Notes under the pieces: generated by a model
What the model saw: the letters and a program-made list of their open reading frames with translations, nothing else
Database searches by the model: none
Told to the model about the DNA's origin: nothing
Program-made: the position numbers and the translations under genes
Part shown: one piece after another, positions 38,201-48,114 of the stretch
Position numbering within the stretch: position 1 is the stretch's first letter
How the letters are laid out: each line of letters begins with the position of its first letter
Assembly (NCBI GenBank): GCA_030144725.1
Contig: JASKMD010000003.1
Location: 9,622,737-9,686,736 of the forward strand
Reading direction: 5' to 3'
DNA: 64,000 nt
Source of the DNA: Haematococcus lacustris
Lineage: Eukaryota > Chlorophyta > Chlorophyceae > Chlamydomonadales > Haematococcaceae

Positions 38201-38786
38201 TCAGTTCCAGCTTGCCGCCAGAGAGCTGATGGGGGGTGAGTTCACCTTGAGCCCGGACATGGTCCTAGGCACCAAGGCTATGGAAGTCAAGTGGCTCGAG
38301 AGGTGGGGGAGGCGTTGGGTTGGGTTTGAGGGAGACCCTAGACTGCCTGAGACGGTGCATCGGGAGAGATGTTCGTATGCTGCATGGTTTAAGCATGGGG
38401 ACGGCATTGGCATCAATCACATGGCACCACACCTGCTTAACAGACAGCTCTCTACAGAAGTCCGCACGAGCCTGACTAGGTTCAGGTTAGGCAACAGCGG
38501 TCTGGGGGTGGAGAAGGCTCGGTTTGAGGGGGTAACTTTCATTGATCGCACATGCACCAGATGCACAGAGGGGGTAGTGGATGACGCCATGCATTTCATC
38601 TTTGAGTGCACTGCCACGAGTTCCATCAGGGAGCAGCCGGAGTTTGCCTTGACTTTACAGAACAACAATGAGAACTTGCATGACTTCATGTTGAGCCCAT
38701 GTGCACCTTTGTTTGTGCACCTTGCTATGAAGTGCGTTTCAGAAAGTCCCGAACCCCTTGAGGGGGAGGGCGGCCTAGCAGCCTAA
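35244..38786 (+). CDS. LINE B ORF2: endonuclease/reverse transcriptase (~1180 aa)
   Basis: The open frame begins after TAG 35241-35243; no ATG precedes the endonuclease motif HNVNGLKHD (35277-35303). The true start is therefore non-AUG, reinitiated or frameshifted from ORF1. Residue positions here are counted from 35283. The APE endonuclease has CETRSN (~29), LLMGDLNSH (~138), TEHIIMS (~213) and FDHSPI (~238). The RT has APGLDGLP (~510), FIDFKQAYD (~650), GVKQGCPISP (~708) and the catalytic YADD (~752). The C-terminal C-x2-C-x9-H-x4-C zinc motif (CTRC...HFIFEC) is at ~1090-1108. No RNase H is seen. The frame is intact to the stop. It differs clearly from LINE A ORF2 in length and motif wording, so the two LINEs are separate families. 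Confidence 0.92.
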   Translation, partial: GLAPRELRLAVHNVNGLKHDTTSVKFTAIRRLVAEHDVIALCETRSNRIAEFMQHAPTHSAFHTTVSRQGVPGQGVALLLRKELARHARLWRTSSAMQLLWVRLAGCVCGLEGDVLLGVCYIPPAHNVSEHFNHLLLELQEATSHTPHVLLMGDLNSHLGKLSEIGDLHGWAMLHPELCVPRIGPAKSNLAGRELVDVLSATGLVATTGRGHGDMGQRTCRASTRTEHIIMSESVYSLSHTSSFPDACHEFDHSPITLSFKAPAQATTPVHTCNADCHTGPQFQWKPDHAARYVGALIALEEEVMAVKQAVEQGTHPDSINRFVHDIISRAAGSAGMLRPRLCPLARVDKHTTVKPAWFDRSCKEAKAALWQALRSGEALHLYRARKQAYRRLVARAKSAWSKHRAAKLLDMLKHNPGDALKMLRVKHARQQSMVPIDKWHQHLQAYFTTTTTTHEAPDVIPEPARTRQAVPAHLQAVPLGRGRLHSVPAPVTTHPPAYELPHLDNITSIVQAQLRELNNDTAPGLDGLPAPFIKHARTVEEGVTTYLLLPLLATWFHSMMRTGIIPAAWKVARISPLFKDTDPTDPNKYRMLAVSSVLYRLYANVLRHVLTAWCMTHKVLPAEQFGFIPGRSTMQPMFILRHLVHAQKASADAKHRKLFTAFIDFKQAYDHIPRQQLWEHLRVGVKLPQPLLACLEGLYRDDSYVLIDGPHRTPPVTPDQGVKQGCPISPLLFALYVHDISKEFLGPVDAVRVQGTPVTHFMYADDLTLVSTSSHGLQRLVCQLQGFADRKHLTVNVGKSKVMVFNGNSQTAAPSIGYKHEILPVVREFKYLGMHFNPSATPAFAATHMRAGMFLAMRQACKRAREYGVLHDPYALCHLIRAFVLPLGLYGSQVWGTAFLGHGVQLSNPVQTRMLSFLRFAARVRSSVSGLMVLHELGQLPLQLYWLRAACKFWNTAKLSHSDLLMRVIKADVELGRSCQASWSAQFQLAARELMGGEFTLSPDMVLGTKAMEVKWLERWGRRWVGFEGDPRLPETVHRERCSYAAWFKHGDGIGINHMAPHLLNRQLSTEVRTSLTRFRLGNSGLGVEKARFEGVTFIDRTCTRCTEGVVDDAMHFIFECTATSSIREQPEFALTLQNNNENLHDFMLSPCAPLFVHLAMKCVSESPEPLEGEGGLAA

Positions 38787-38821
38787 CGGCTGACGGCTTA
38801 AGCGGTGTAAGCCACATCACA

Positions 38822-39042
38822 TAAGCCACATCAACACCGCTTGGGATGCGTAGGGCTGTGCTGCCAGCAGTGTTAGGCTGCACACGTCAAGGGCCCTTAC
38901 TTGGCTGCCCGGTCTGTGTGTGCCGGCGCGTGTGTGCTGGCAAGGCATGCTGGATCAAGGCCTTGGCCATTGATGCAGCATACTGCCACATCACCAGTCC
39001 TTTACAGCCAGGATGTTTTCCTGGCAGCAGCAGTGATTCACT
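38822..39042. repeat. Right 221-bp direct repeat flanking LINE B
   Basis: Repeats 32857-33077 and then continues into normal unit sequence (GCACTGACAGTC). This shows the target allele read GATTCACTGCAC before insertion. Confidence 0.82.
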
Positions 39043-39423
39043 GCACTGACAGTCAACTTGGGCACACATGGCGCATATCACGTCATGCCCAGCTGCCCGA
39101 CATGTCGCGAACACTGGCTCACGCGATACCAACTGACGCTGACGTGATGCGCAGCTTATCAGGCAGGCCAACTGCGATGGACATTACTTGCGTCCAGGTC
39201 GTTGCGCCTAGTCCACCTTGCTCCCCGCACAGCCTCAATAACCTCGGCTCTATCCTTACCCAGTCTCAGTCACAACAGGAGCATGCAATCTACTTTGATG
39301 AGGCCGTCCTCGATGCGCGTGCGTGCCTCGTCCCAGCCCCGCCGCTCCCTCGGACACGATGTACCAGCTGCTGCTCGGGCCCTTCACCGACTGATGCTGA
39401 GCGCCAAGTGAGGAGCTGATGGC
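39043..39423. other. Remaining 5' spacer of copy at 39424
   Basis: Normal unit spacer, presumably promoter and 5' UTR of the gene at 39424. LINE B lies about 600 bp upstream of the ATG and may separate it from distal promoter elements. No gene recognised. Confidence 0.6.
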
Positions 39424-42018
39424 ATGTTGACCAGACCCCGTCCGTCGCTGGCTTCGGGCCCAACACGCCGCTGCCTCCGTTTTGCCTGCTGCAGGCGCGC
39501 CCAGCGCAGCAACACGGTCGCAGCGGCCTCCCCTGATCCCTGGGGCTTTTATAGCAACAGCCCCAGCAGCCGGCCAGGCCCATCCAGCTATGCGGCATCC
39601 TCCCAGGCCAGTGACTCCTGGGCACGGAGCCAGCCCAGCCCTGCGCCCCGGCCCTCTTCTGCACCTCCCAGCTCTTTGGCCACAGCTGCTACCAGCACTA
39701 CACCGCTGGCCCTGCTGCCTACAATGCTAGCGAGCCCTGGCGCCCCTCAGCCTCTGCCTTTGGCAGCCCCCCTACCAGCCCCTCCACTGAGGCCCTGATT
39801 GCAGAGGTGCGCAGCCCAGCCGTGCAGCAGCCCAGCAAAGGTGGCTGACAGGGTGGCTGACAGCACAGGCTCAGCAGCCTGGTGCGCTGCGTGTTGGCTG
39901 ACTGCCGGGGTGGCCTTCTGAGTGCAGTTGACTGCTGAGGAGCAGCGCACGGTGCGCCTGTTCCAGGACAACGCGCGCTCTGTGGTCAATGTGTCCACCA
40001 CCCGCAGCTTCAGCCCCATGTTTAGCCCCTTCATGATGCAGCAGCAGGTGCGTGGGCCCAGCCTCGTGCTCCTTGCAGCTGAATTGAAGCGAGGCCTGTC
40101 AACTAGGCAAACACTGCTACGCTACAGCCAGCACATTGCGCCTGCCGGGCAGCTTGCCAAACGCCATGTCTGCTGGCTTGTCTGGCTGCAGATGCCTCGA
40201 GGGGTGGGCAGTGGCTTTGTGTGGGATTATGATGGCCACATCATCACTAACGCCCACGTCATTGCCGGGGCCCAGGAGGTGACCGTCACATTGTGTGATG
40301 GGACAGTGGCCAAGGCCAAGGTGGGTGGCCTCACAGCTGGCACACATCCTGGGCCAGGACAGCTGCCAGGGCTGGCTGGCACCTGCTGGTTGAGCTGCTG
40401 CCACACAAACTGCTGCAGTGGCTATGCTGGGGCCGTCAGCGAGTGCCACTGCTGTGCTGCAGGTGGTGGGTGGTGACCGGGAGAAGGACATTGCAGTGCT
40501 CAAGGTGGTTGAGTTGAGCCAGGAGCAGCTGGCCAGCTTGCGCCCTGTGAAGCTGGGGTCCTCCTCCAACCTGCTGGTGAGGCCATGGCACTGGGCTGGG
40601 CCTGCAGGCTGAGCAGCAGCGGCAGCACCAGGCAGGCCAAGGCAGAGACACGGCTCCTGGCCTGCTGCACCAGCAGGTCGTCTCATCCTTGGCGACCTGC
40701 GCTGCTGCATGTGACTCATGCTGTGCACACGCCCCACTACCGGCCTGCTCTGCTTGCTGCCTGCAGGTGGGCCAGCGTGTGTATGCCGTGGGCAACCCCT
40801 TTGGCCTTGACCTGGCCCTGTCCCAGGGCATTGTGAGCGGGCTGGGGCGGGAGATCAGTGCAGGGGGCATGTGGGGCGGCCTGGGTGCAGCCACCATCAC
40901 CAATGGCATCCAGACTGACACGGCCATGAACCCAGGCAACAGCGGCGGGCCACTGCTGGACAGTGCTGGTCGTGTGGTGGGCATTGCCACTGCCATCCTG
41001 GACCCCACAGGGCGTGGCGTCTCGTCAGGTCAGTGCAGCCACAGTAGGGCGCTGGCAACTGGGGTCCAGCGGCAGCAGCAGTAGCAGCAGCATCAGGCCT
41101 AAGTGCAACATGATCTTCACACATCCTCCCCTATGCCGGCTGGCAATGGCGCCCGCTGTCTAGGCAGCACCTGACCTGTGTGGTGTGCGGGCTGCTGCCT
41201 GGCTGCTGCAGGTGTGGGCTTTGCCATCCCCATTGATGCGGTGCGAGGGATGGTGGACCAGATCCTGCGCCTGGGCCGGGTGGTGCGGCCTGCGCTGGGC
41301 ATCACCATTGCACCCGTGCCACAGATGATGACACGGCAGCCACGCTGGGGCATGCAGGCAGAGCAGGCGCCAAAGGTACGAACCCATCCACGCTGCTAGG
41401 CGTGACTGCTTGTATAGCAGCTGACTGCAGGCTGGGGGGCACGGGAGTGGGCAAGGGTGGCAGCAGACAGGGGCAGTGCAGGCTGTCACGATGTGCACTG
41501 TGCCTCATCTGTGTTGCGCGCTGCACTGGGTGCGCTGCAGGCTGAGGGCGTGCTGGTGGTCAGTGTGCAGCCAGGGGGACCTGCTGACCTGGCAGGGGTG
41601 CAGCCTACCCGGCGAGAGCTGTCAGGCCGGCTGCTGCTGGGCGACATCATCACTGGCATCAATGGCCGGACAGTCAGGACACAGAAGGACCTGTTTGCAG
41701 CCCTGGACAACAGCCAGGTGGGTGGTCGAGCACAAGCAGCGCAGCCTGCAGCACACATGTTGATGGGTCTGTGTGTGTTCACATGGCAGCCGCCTTGAGC
41801 CAGCAGTTCTGAATTGACCACAGTCAGTCAACAGGCTGGTTGGGCCGGCTGCCTTCACCGGCTGCCTGGGCTGAGCTGTGCCATTGAGGGTGTGGTGTGT
41901 GCTGGTGGCTGCGCAGGTGGGGGACACAGCAGAGGTGGTGGTGCGCTCAGCCTCAGGCTCCACACGTACTGTGCGCCTCACCCTAGCTGACAGGGAGAAG
42001 ATGACTGGCTCTGAGTGA
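39424..42018 (+). pseudogene. DEG1: DEG1-like protease copy with exon-1 frameshift
   Basis: Two extra bases in exon 1 (CACTACACCGC versus CACTACCGC, ~39699-39704) shift the frame after residue ~93 and stop it at 39796-39798, before the protease domain. Everything downstream is intact: exons 39928-40047, 40192-40320, 40463-40576, 40767-41028, 41212-41375, 41541-41717, 41917-42018, with H, D and S motifs present. Exon 1 would be 39424-39806. L85 is shared with right-hand copies. The unit also has LINE B upstream and a 353-bp deletion downstream. Probably non-functional, unless a downstream start is used for an unimported protein. Confidence 0.88.
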
Positions 42019-43591
42019 GGGTGCACTACTGCAGGGCTGGACTTGCATGTACCATCACTGAAATAGGCGGGTGTGGGACAGTTCCCTTGGCATGGTGTTG
42101 AGTTAGTGCAGCAACGCATTGAAGTAGAGTAGGAGCAGTGATCAAAAAGATGTTTTTTCAGGGGGGTTGTTAGTCAGTGATGTAGCACGTGCTGCTGTAT
42201 GGGCATTTCAGGAGAGGCAGGGGCGTTGGCGGTCAGCCAAGTGTGCAACAACAGTGTAAACTGATCACGAACATACAGATTGGTTGGTCTGCACTCTTGT
42301 AAAGAGTCTGCCTGTGGTGCTGTATCTTGTTGACGCGCCCAGCACATACTTGCCTTCAATAAGGGCGACGTAGGGATGTGCTAGCTCCTCAACTGTATAC
42401 ATGCGTGAAGTGGCGGTGAGTGTCCAAGCTGTGATGGGTAAGATTGTTAGCCGATGTTGTACCTAACGTCTACAACGTCGCATCATTCCACCCGCTCTGC
42501 GTGGCTCGCCGCCATCCTTCAGCTCAGTCAACGTTTGGTCAAACTCCGCGCTTGACCACCTGCACTGCGTGATTGACAGCTTGAGGCACACAACCCTTTC
42601 GCACCGTCCCACAGCCGTTCGATGCACCGCTGTCACTCCCCTGCTTTCCAACTCAATATCCCAGTGCCATAGTTGAGCTGAGAGATGAGATGAGTTACAT
42701 CATCGAAGTTGCTGTGGCTCTCGTGTACATGCTGTGGGTCTCTTGCCCCCCTGCATGCAAAACCTCGTGCAAGTGCACCTTTCCATATCCTTGGTTACCC
42801 AAGCAAAAGTGCAGGTGTGCAGGGCAGACGTCCTGCCATCCCCTGGTGGAACCCTGCCGGCCAGCACTCGTGACTCACATCGGCACGGCTGTGTTCAGCA
42901 CGGGTTGATGCCAGCAGTGTGCCGGTGCTTACCATCAACAGTTGAGAATGCAACGCAGGGCAGGCCACTTGGATAAGGATAAGGGTACTGTAAGCCACAT
43001 CAACACCGCTTGGGATGCGTAGGGCTGTGCTGCCAGCAGTGTTAGGCTGCACACGTCAAGGGCCCTTACTTGGCTGCCCGGTCTGTGTGTGCCGGCACGT
43101 GTGTGCTGGCAAGGCATGCTGGATCAAGGCCTTGGCCATTGATGCAGCATACTGCCACATCACCAGTCCTTTACAGCCAGGATGTTTGCTGGCAGCAGCA
43201 GTGCTGCACTGCACTGACAGTCAACTTGGGCACACATGGCGCATATCACGTCATGCCCAGCTGCCCGACATGTCGCGAACACTGGCTCACGCGATACCAA
43301 CTGACGCTGACGTGATGCGCAGCTTATCAGGCAGGCCAACTGCGATGGACATTACTTGCGTCCAGGTCGTTGCGCCTAGTCCACCTTGCTCCCCGCACAG
43401 CCTCAATAACCTCGGCTCTATCCTTACCCAGTCTCAGTCACAACAGGAGCATGCAATCTACTTTGATGAGGCCGTCCTCGATGCGCGTGCGTGCCTCGTC
43501 CCAGCCCCGCCGCTCCCTCGGACACGATGTACCAGCTGCTGCTCGGGCCCTTCACCGACTGATGCTGAGCGCCAAGTGAGGAGCTGATGGC
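42019..43591. other. Spacer with 353-bp deletion between copies at 39424 and 43592
   Basis: 3' UTR with TGTAA at 42298-42302 and an extra TGTAA at 42255. Normal spacer breaks at 42610/42611: CGTCCC joins ACAGCCG, removing 353 bp found in other units (compare 46781-47133), with CA shared at the joint. Unit boundary at 42804. No gene recognised. Confidence 0.8.
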
Positions 43592-46184
43592 ATGTTGACC
43601 AGACCCCGTCCGCCGCTGGCTTCGGGCCCAACACGCCGCTGCCTCCGTTTTGCCTGCTGCAGGCGCGCCCAGCGCAGCAACACGGTCGCAGCGGCCTCCC
43701 CTGATCCCTGGGGCTTTTATAGCAACAGCCCCAGCAGCCGGCCAGGCCCATCCAGCTATGCGGCATCCTCCCAGGCCAGTGACTCCTGGGCACGGAGCCA
43801 GCCCAGCCCTGCGCCCCAGCCCTCTTCTGCACCTCCCAGCTCTTTGGCCACAGCTGCTACCAGCACTACCGCTGGCCCTGCTGCCTACAATGCTAGCGAG
43901 CCCTGGCGCCCCTCAGCCTCTGCCTTTGGCAGCCCCCCTACCAGCCCCTCCACTGAGGCCCTGATTGCAGAGGTGCGCAGCCCAGCCGTGCAGCAGTCCA
44001 GCAAAGGTGGCTGACAGGGTGGCTGACAGCACAGGCTCAGCAGCCTGGTGCGCTGCGTGTTGGCTGACTGCCGGGGTGGCCTTCTGAGTGCAGTTGACTG
44101 CTGAGGAGCAGCGCACGGTGCGCCTGTTCCAGGACAATGCGCGCTCTGTGGTCAATGTGTCCACCACCCGCAGCTTCAGCCCCATGTTTAGCCCCTTCAT
44201 GATGCAGCAGCAGGTGCGTGGGCCCAGCCTCGTGCTCCTTGCAGCTGAATTGAAGCGAGGCCTGTCAACTAGGCACACACTGCTACGCTACAGCCAGCAC
44301 ATTGCGCCTGCCGGGCAGCTTGCCAAACGCCATGTCTGCTGGCTTGTCTGGCTGCAGATGCCTCGAGGGGTGGGCAGTGGCTTTGTGTGGGATTACGATG
44401 GCCACATCATCACTAACGCCCACGTCATTGCCGGGGCCCAGGAGGTGACCGTCACATTGTGTGATGGGACAGTGGCCAAGGCCAAGGTGGGTGGCCTCAC
44501 AGCTGGCACACATCCTGGGCCAGGACAGCTGCCAGGGCTGGCTGGCACCTGCTGGTTGAGCTGCTGCCACACACACTGCTGCAGTGGCTATGCTGGGGCC
44601 GTCAGCGAGTGCCACTGCTGTGCTGCAGGTGGTGGGTGGTGACCGGGAGAAGGACATTGCAGTGCTCAAGGTGGTTGAGTTGAGCCAGGAGCAGCTGGCC
44701 AGCTTGCGCCCTGTGAAGCTGGGGTCCTCCTCCAACCTGCTGGTGAGGCCATGGCACTGGGCTGGGCCTGCAGGCTGAGCAGCAGCGGCAGCACCAGGCA
44801 GGCCAAGGCAGAGACACGGCTCCTGGCCTGCTGCACCAGCAGGTCGTCTCATCCTTGGTGACCTGCGCTGCTGCATGTGACTCATGCTGTGCACACGCCC
44901 CACTACCGGCCTGCTCTGCTTGCTGCCTGCAGGTGGGCCAGCGTGTGTATGCCGTGGGCAACCCCTTTGGCCTTGACCTGGCCCTGTCCCAGGGCATTGT
45001 GAGCGGGCTGGGGCGGGAGATCAGTGCAGGGGGCATGTGGGGCGGCCTGGGTGCAGCCACCATCACCAATGGCATCCAGACTGACACGGCCATGAACCCA
45101 GGCAACAGCGGCGGGCCACTGCTGGACAGTGCTGGTCGTGTGGTGGGCATTGCCACTGCCATCCTGGACCCCACAGGGCGTGGCGTCTCGTCAGGTCAGT
45201 GCAGCCACAGTAGGGCGCTGGCAACTGGGGTCCAGCGGCAGCAGCAGTAGCAGCAGCATCAGGCCTAAGTGCAACATGATCTTCACACATCCTCCCCTAT
45301 GCTGGCTGGCAATGGCGCCTGCTGTCCTGGCAGCACCTGACCTGTGTGGTGTGCGGGCTGCTGCCTGGCTGCTGCAGGTGTGGGCTTTGCCATCCCCATT
45401 GATGCGGTGCGAGGGATGGTGGACCAGATCCTGTGCCTGGGCCGGGTGGTGCGGCCTGCGCTGGGCATCACCATTGCACCCGTGCCACAGATGATGACAC
45501 GGCAGCCACGCTGGGGCATGCAGGCAGAGCAGGCGCCAAAGGTACGAACCCATCCACGCTGCTAGGCGTGACTGCTTGTATAGCAGCTGACTGCAGGCTG
45601 GGGGGCACGGGAGTGGGCAAGGGTGGCAGCAGACAGGGGCAGTGCAGGCTGTCACGATGTGCACTGTGCCTCATCTGTGTTGCGCGCTGCACTGGGTGCG
45701 CTGCAGGCTGAGGGTGTGCTGGTGGTCAGTGTGCAGCCAGGGGGACCTGCTGACCTGGCAGGGGTGCAGCCTACCCGGCGAGAGCTGTCAGGCCGGCTGC
45801 TGCTGGGCGACATCATCACTGGCATCAATGGCCGGACAGTCAGGACACAGAAGGACCTGTTTGCAGCCCTGGACAACAGCCAGGTGGGTGGTCGAGCACA
45901 AGCAGCGCAGCCTGCAGCACACATGTTGATGGGTCTGTGTGTGTTCACATGGCAGCCGCCTTGAGCCAGCAGTTCTGAATTGACCACAGTCAGTCAACAG
46001 GCTGGTTGGGCCGGCTGCCTTCACCGGCTGCCTGGGCTGAGCTGTGCCATTGAGGGTGTGGTGTGTGCTGGTGGCTGCGCAGGTGGGGGACACAGCAGAG
46101 GTGGTGGTGCGCTCAGCCTCAGGCTCCACACGTACTGTGCGCCTCACCCTAGCTGACAGGGAGAAGATGACTGGCTCTGAGTGA
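43592..46184 (+). CDS. DEG1: DEG1-like chloroplast protease, copy 7 (intact)
   Basis: Exons 43592-43972, 44094-44213, 44358-44486, 44629-44742, 44933-45194, 45378-45541, 45707-45883, 46083-46184; 482 residues, triad intact. It carries P8, Q76 and L85 in the transit peptide and R355C (ILCLGR) just after the protease domain, a change shared only with copy 48115. This pair looks like the youngest duplication in the right half. Confidence 0.9.
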
Positions 46185-48114
46185 GGGTGCACTACTGCAG
46201 GGCTGGACTTGCATGTACCATCACTGAAATAGGCGGGTGTGGGACAGTTCCCTTGGCATGGTGTTGAGTTAGTGCAGCAACGCATTGAAGTAGAGTAGGA
46301 GCAGTGATCAAAAAGATGTTTTTTCAGGGGGGTTGTTTGTCAGTGAAGTAGCACGTGCTGCTGTGTGGGCATTTTAGGAGAGGTAGGGGCGTTGGCGGTC
46401 AGCCAAGTGTGCAACAAGAGTTCAAACTGATCAAGATGCAACATACAGATTGGTTGGTCTGCACTCTTGTAAAGAGTCTGCCTGTGGTGCTGTATCTTGT
46501 TGACGCGCCCAGCACATATATGCCTTCAATAAGGGCGACGTAGGGATGTGCTAGCTCCTCAACTGTATACATGCGTGAAGTGGCGGTGAGTGTCCAAGCT
46601 GTGATGGGTAAGATTGTGAGCCGATGTTGTACCTAACGTCTACAACGTCGCATCATTCCACCCGCTCTGCGTGGCTCGCCGCCATCCTTCAGCTCAGTCA
46701 ACGTTTGGTCAAACTCCGCGCTTGACCACCTGCACTGCGTGATTGACAGCTTGAGGCGCACAACCCTTTCGCACCGTCCCAATGAACTGTGTGAATCGCT
46801 CCCATTTGTGCAACGCTGTTTTTGCCATGTGTAAGCCTGGCAGGTGAATCACACAATTGAGGTAGCTATGTTGCTGCCGCTGCTAGAGTACACGTTGTGT
46901 GTTGTAAACAATGGGAAGCCGTTAGAGCCCTGACACGTGTGGTACGAGCTCTGGTTGGGTCGGCCATGGCTGTGACGATGTAGCTAGCATGCTGCCACTT
47001 TTGGCCATACCCTCATCGCTGGCTGGTGGTTTCTCTCCTATGCAGCCTTGTGGCGTCACCGCATTGTCTTGCATCCCTGCATGCTGGTTCATGCCATGTG
47101 CCATCGAAGCTATGCTGCATACAGCCTGTGTTCACAGCCGTTCGATGCACCGCTGTCACTCCCCTGCTTTCCAACTCAATATCCCAGTGCCATAGTTGAG
47201 CTGAGAGATGAGATGAGTTACATCATCGAAGTTGCTGTGGCTCTCGTGTACATGCTGTGGGTCTCTTGCCCCCCTGCATGCAAAACCTCGTGCAAGTGCA
47301 CCTTTCCATATCCTTGGTTACCCAAGCAAAAGTGCAGGTGTGCAGGGCAGACGTCCTGCCATCCCCTGGTGGAACCCTGCCGGCCAGCACTCGTGACTCA
47401 CATCGGCACGGCTGTGTTCAGCACGGGTTGATGCCAGCAGTGTGCCGGTGCTTACCATCAACAGTTGAGAATGCAACGCAGGGCAGGCCACTTGGATAAG
47501 GATAAGGGTACTGTAAGCCACATCAACACCGCTTGGGATGCGTAGGGCTGTGCTGCCAGCAGTGTTAGGCTGCACACGTCAAGGGCCCTTACTTGGCTGC
47601 CCGGTCTGTGTGTGCCGGCACGTGTGTGCTGGCAAGGCATGCTGGATCAAGGCCTTGGCCATTGATGCAGCATACTGCCACATCACCAGTCCTTTACAGC
47701 CAGGATGTTTGCTGGCAGCAGCAGTGCTGCACTGCACTGACAGTCAACTTGGGCACACATGGCGCATATCACGTCATGCCCAGCTGCCCGACATGTCGCG
47801 AACACTGGCTCACGCGATACCAACTGACGCTGACGTGATGCGCAGCTTATCAGGCAGGCCAACTGCGATGGACATTACTTGCGTCCAGGTCGTTGCGCCT
47901 AGTCCACCTTGCTCCCCGCACAGCCTCAATAACCTCGGCTCTATCCTTACCCAGTCTCAGTCACAACAGGAGCATGCAATCTACTTTGATGAGGCCGTCC
48001 TCGATGCGCGTGCGTGCCTCGTCCCAGCCCCGCCGCTCCCTCGGACACGATGTACCAGCTGCTGCTCGGGCCCTTCACCGACTGATGCTGAGCGCCAAGT
48101 GAGGAGCTGATGGC
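46185..48114. other. Spacer between copies at 43592 and 48115
   Basis: TGTAA at 46468-46472, unit boundary at 47327. The short peptide frame seen elsewhere is stopped here by TAA at 46832-46834. No gene recognised. Confidence 0.6.

Larger units (their letters stand above)
33078..38821 (+). mobile_element. Non-LTR retrotransposon LINE B, ~5.7 kb
   Basis: 5' UTR with short tandem repeats, ORF1 (33370-35197, frame break in a CAG tract), ORF2 (35244-38786) and a ~35-bp 3' tail. There is no poly(A). The tail ends GTAAGCCACATCACA directly before host TAAGCCACATCAAC, so element end and target share a 12-base word, possibly from slippage during target-primed synthesis. Flanked by 221-bp direct repeats. 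Confidence 0.92.
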
